From positions 1 through 17,704 of the forward strand of contig JAICTU010000151.1 of NCBI GenBank assembly GCA_025936205.1: DNA of 17,704 nucleotides, in the 5' to 3' direction. The DNA is from Polyangiaceae bacterium. Its GTDB lineage: Bacteria; Myxococcota; Polyangia; Polyangiales; Polyangiaceae. How positions within the stretch are numbered: the stretch's first letter is position 1; each line of letters starts with the position of its first letter. This document shows positions 15,565 through 17,704 of this stretch, one piece after another. A model generated the notes under the pieces. The model was not told the DNA's origin. It did no database searches and worked only from the letters and a program-made list of their open reading frames with translations. A program made the position numbers and the translations under genes.

Positions 15565-16814
15565 CACTTCACCGTCGGGAAGGCAACGTTGGGCTTGGCG
15601 AACAGGTAGCCCTGCAGCAGGTCGCAACCGAGATGGATCAGCGAATCGCGCTCTTCCGCCGTCTCGACGCCTTCTCCCACGACCATCATGCCCATGTCGT
15701 GAGCCAGCTGCGTCATCGAGCGCACCAGCTTTTGTTTGGTCGAGCTCAGGTGCACATCGCGCACCAAGGTCATGTCGAGCTTGACGATCTCGGGCTCCAG
15801 CAGCGCAAAGCTGGTGAGTCCCGCGTAACCCGCTCCCAGGTCGTCCACGGCGATCCGGAAGCCCATCTCACGCAGCGCGGCCACGCGGGCGCGCACGTCC
15901 TTCACCTGATCGAGCGAGGCGCGCTCGGTGATCTCCAGCACGACGTTCTTGGCGATCTTGGATAGCGGCGTATCCGGTGACATCAGCGTCGGATCGAGCA
16001 GATCCGTCGTGTGCAGGTTGACGAACAGCACCGTGCCCTCGGGCGCGTTCTGCATCGGGCCTGCTGAGCGCTCCCGGATCGTGCGGCCCAGGATGTCGAG
16101 CATGTTCAGGCGTTCGGCGGCATCCAGCACAGCGCCGGGGTGGGGTAGGGATGCCTCCTTGCTGCGCAGCAGGGCCTCGTAACCGTAGACGTGGCCGTCC
16201 TGCGCTCGCAGGATGGGATGGTACGCCATCCACAGCGAGTCGAGAGCCTTGAAGAAGCTGTTCTCCAGCGGAGCGCGGCTCGCGCTGGGCAGCGTCCGCT
16301 CGATCAACTCCGCCGCTTGACGCTTCATGCGCGCCATCCGGCGCAGACAAGCTGCCTTGTCGACCACCTCTTCCAGGTTGCCGAGTGGAATGGGCTTGGT
16401 CAGATAGTGAAACGCGCCGTACTCGAGCGCCTTCACGGCGGTGCTCACGGCGGGCTCCCCGGTGATCAGCACCACGGGCACATCAGCGTCGTGCTCGCGC
16501 AGCTGACGCAACAGCTGGATGCCGTCCATTTGCGGCATCGCGATGTCCGTGACGATGACGTCGAACTCGCGCGAACGGAAGGTATGAAGTGCGGCCTCGC
16601 CGTCACGCTCGCACACGACGTTGTAGCCCCGGTCGGTCAGAAGGCGACTGATCCCCCGCAACAGCGTCGGTTCGTCATCTACGACGAGGATGTCTCCTCG
16701 GCTCCCCTCCGTACCCCCCACCACCACTTTCCCGTTACGGGTCACTGGGTCGGCGCCGCGGGACACCGCGGGCACGGACGAGACCAACGCGGATTCATCG
16801 ACTGCGGTGGTCAT
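15561..16814 (-). CDS. REC-EAL response regulator, predicted c-di-GMP phosphodiesterase
   Basis: A 417-aa two-domain regulator. The receiver (about 41-158) has the acidic pair D46-D47, phospho-acceptor D90 in VIVTDIAMPQMDG, T118 and K140 in YLTKP. The EAL domain (about 195-412) should hydrolyse c-di-GMP to pGpG: E213 in EALLR, N266 in FVNLH, E294 and E297 in LEITE, D324-D325 in AVDDLGAGY (consensus DDFGTGY), K345 in VKLD, E381 in GEGVET and Q401 in LQGYLF. All metal and catalytic positions I can align are kept, so it is probably active, with phosphorylation likely controlling it. No histidine kinase is in the window. The first 38 residues are a non-conserved Ser/Val-rich leader. ATG 16814 has no clear ribosome-binding site. 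The next gene, a cyclase, starts on its stop codon. Confidence 0.93.
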   Translation of the reverse strand: MTTAVDESALVSSVPAVSRGADPVTRNGKVVVGGTEGSRGDILVVDDEPTLLRGISRLLTDRGYNVVCERDGEAALHTFRSREFDVIVTDIAMPQMDGIQLLRQLREHDADVPVVLITGEPAVSTAVKALEYGAFHYLTKPIPLGNLEEVVDKAACLRRMARMKRQAAELIERTLPSASRAPLENSFFKALDSLWMAYHPILRAQDGHVYGYEALLRSKEASLPHPGAVLDAAERLNMLDILGRTIRERSAGPMQNAPEGTVLFVNLHTTDLLDPTLMSPDTPLSKIAKNVVLEITERASLDQVKDVRARVAALREMGFRIAVDDLGAGYAGLTSFALLEPEIVKLDMTLVRDVHLSSTKQKLVRSMTQLAHDMGMMVVGEGVETAEERDSLIHLGCDLLQGYLFAKPNVAFPTVKW

Positions 16815-17113
16815 GGCTTTTTTAACGGCAGCTGGTGGTGCACCTAAAGGAGTTGATTATTGGGCTGCTGCAAACCGGGATGCTCCGTTTTGGCGCGCTG
16901 ATTTCAGCGCACGAAAGCCGCCAGCTTTCGCTGCTTTTTTTGCGGCTCGGCGCGTCGAGCCGAGGCCCGTTTCACAGATGCAATGGCAAGCGGCGCGTAC
17001 GACATCACCCCGCGGTGGTCGCGGCCGCGCGTTTCCATCGGCAGCTGGGAGATGCAGTTTTCCCGGTCCGGGACGCTGTCGCATTTTGGAGCGGAGCCTG
17101 CGGCGGCGAACGC
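16815..17113. other. 299-bp non-coding gap upstream of the REC-EAL gene
   Basis: No convincing protein gene spans this gap. The part next to REC-EAL (16815-16945) is clearly richer in A+T than its surroundings. It carries a plus-strand Shine-Dalgarno-like AAAGGAG, a 13-codon open frame, two hairpins and a T7 run, described separately. On the minus strand the same hairpins would lie in a REC-EAL leader, one of them containing CAGC-GAAA-GCTG, a GNRA-type tetraloop stem. I looked for the conserved parts of the c-di-GMP-I riboswitch and did not find them. The promoter of REC-EAL presumably lies here but no clear boxes are visible. Confidence 0.5.
16895..16941 (+). terminator. Intrinsic-terminator-like double hairpin with T7 run
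   Basis: Hairpin I is GCGCTGA (16895-16901) / TCAGCGC (16904-16910) around TT. Hairpin II is CGAAAGC (16912-16918) / GCTTTCG (16924-16930) around CGCCA, followed by CTGC and seven T (16935-16941). The order hairpin-then-T-run fits a rightward terminator. No rightward protein gene of normal size lies immediately upstream, so it would end an antisense or small transcript, or the 13-codon frame at 16860-16901. Chance formation cannot be excluded. Confidence 0.4.
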
Positions 17114-17473
17114 CTACGGCTCGTGCGGAGCTCGCACCAGGCTGCCCTGGGGACCGACACTGAAGTAGCTGCGCTGCACGTTCTGTGGCGCCGAGCGCCC
17201 TGCCTTCCACAGGTATGCGAGGGGATCACGCTGGACCGTGCCGCCGGGCCGTGACTCGACGCGCATCAGTCTCGTGCCGGTGGGCAAGCACACGACGACC
17301 CGCCGTTGCCAGACGACACCGGGGTTACGGTCTCCCAGATCCACGCGCGCGCCTGGGTAGCTCGCGGCGGCCAGCCAGCGCGCGCCCTGGGCTACGTGCC
17401 AGCTGACGCGACGCGTTCCACCGTCAGCAACGGCTTCGAACATCTGCAGCTCGATCTCGTGTTCCATCTGCAC
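17114..17473 (-). CDS. Hypothetical protein, 119 aa
   Basis: I do not recognise a family. The frame starts with GTG at 17473 immediately after the stop of the upstream Nudix gene (TGA-GTG), with an ATG two codons later, and ends with TAG at 17114. The protein looks folded and soluble: VSWHVAQGARWLAAASYPGA, then alternating strands (ARVDLGD, GVVWQRRVVVCLPTGTRLMRVES), then RDPLAYLWKAG and a YFSVGPQGSLV tail. No signal peptide or membrane segment is seen. Abutting genes on one strand argue for co-transcription with the Nudix gene. Function is unknown. Confidence 0.72.
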   Translation of the reverse strand: MQMEHEIELQMFEAVADGGTRRVSWHVAQGARWLAAASYPGARVDLGDRNPGVVWQRRVVVCLPTGTRLMRVESRPGGTVQRDPLAYLWKAGRSAPQNVQRSYFSVGPQGSLVRAPHEP

Positions 17474-17704
17474 TCATTCGAGGGCGTGCCGGCCCGCGCG
17501 CGCGTCCGCTAGCAGGTCCGTCATCGCGAGCGACAGCGCGGCCGGCAATTCCGCGCTTTCAAACTGGCGCACCTCGGCGATCTCCAGCGGGTTCTTCGGC
17601 GGCTGGCGAGGCTCGCTGACGCGCGCCTTCACCAGCACCGTGACGGCGTGAAAGCGGTAGTCTCGCTCGGGCTTGGAGTACACGCCGCTCAGCTCCAGCG
17701 CCCC
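17474..17704 (-). CDS. Nudix hydrolase, C-terminal part (5' end outside the window)
   Basis: The frame is open from the right edge to the TGA at 17474-17476, giving 76 residues of a longer protein. The pattern GVYSKPERDYRFHAVTVLVKARV followed by NPLEIAEVRQFESAELPAALSLAMTDLLADA matches the end of many Nudix proteins: a YS-P-RD turn, the strand HAVTVLVKA, the E-x-x-E/Q-W/F segment before an ELP turn, and a final helix. The Nudix box itself would lie just outside the window, so identity and activity cannot be confirmed here. It is unrelated in detail to the Nudix gene at 8293-9027. Confidence 0.75.
   Translation of the reverse strand, partial: GALELSGVYSKPERDYRFHAVTVLVKARVSEPRQPPKNPLEIAEVRQFESAELPAALSLAMTDLLADARAGRHALE

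Noticed and set aside
17061..17073. Short inverted repeat TCCCGG-T-CCGGGA
   Set aside because: The loop is one base, too short for an RNA hairpin, and the adjoining T-run is on the wrong side for a rightward terminator.
16815..17113. Possible c-di-GMP riboswitch upstream of REC-EAL
   Set aside because: A GNRA-type hairpin is present, but the conserved core segments of the c-di-GMP-I aptamer could not be found on the minus strand.
16690..17163. Rightward open frame of 157 codons crossing the REC-EAL start
   Set aside because: It overlaps the REC-EAL 5' end and the unknown 119-aa gene. The GCT-rich middle comes from the hairpin region, and no family is recognisable.
16857..17210. Leftward open frame of 117 codons with a Lys/Ala-rich end (KKAAKAGGFRALKSA)
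   Set aside because: It overlaps the better-supported 119-aa gene and its composition matches GC-biased non-coding DNA. The histone-like look of the tail comes from an A-run.

Overview
This is a GC-rich window (roughly two-thirds G+C by eye) packed with genes on both strands. Gaps are short, and GTG and TTG starts are common. The gene content (FHA-GGDEF and REC-EAL signalling proteins, a POTRA/Omp85 outer-membrane protein, paired atypical Hsp70s) and the codon use suggest a Gram-negative, large-genome bacterium, most likely a myxobacterium or relative (Myxococcota). That placement is inference; no marker such as rRNA is present. I saw no tRNA, rRNA, CRISPR array, insertion sequence or phage gene.

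Layout. Positions 1-63 may be the tail of a rightward gene. A non-coding stretch with three consecutive perfect hairpins follows (to 321), then a small leftward unknown gene (322-609) and a leftward penicillin-binding transpeptidase (771-2030). Divergent from it, phoH and eno run rightward (2194-4596). They converge on a four-gene leftward operon whose transcription starts near 9027: Nudix hydrolase, NAD kinase, POTRA/beta-barrel outer-membrane protein and a family-2 glycosyltransferase. The last gene ends in three 15-bp repeats, each a small hairpin. Divergent from that operon is a rightward three-gene chaperone operon (9133-14316): a DUF2760 protein, an Hsp70-like ATPase, and a second Hsp70-like ATPase fused to a DUF3731-type C-terminal region. 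Converging on it from the right is a leftward c-di-GMP cluster (16814-14344): a REC-EAL response regulator, an FHA-GGDEF diguanylate cyclase and a small coiled-coil protein. The right edge holds a leftward unknown 119-aa gene and the 3' end of a second Nudix gene.

How the genes work together. Four gene pairs are joined by a 4-base start/stop overlap (GTGA or TTGA): Nudix/NAD kinase, NAD kinase/outer-membrane protein, Hsp70-A/Hsp70-B and REC-EAL/FHA-GGDEF. These are probably translated in coupled fashion. The c-di-GMP pair combines a making and a breaking enzyme under two phospho-signal inputs (a receiver domain and a phosphothreonine-binding FHA domain). The DUF2760/Hsp70/Hsp70-DUF3731 operon is the best candidate for a poorly described system. 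It has two ATPase-competent, non-canonical Hsp70s without the usual DVTPLSLG linker, no J-protein or GrpE in the window, and a conserved small partner of unknown role.
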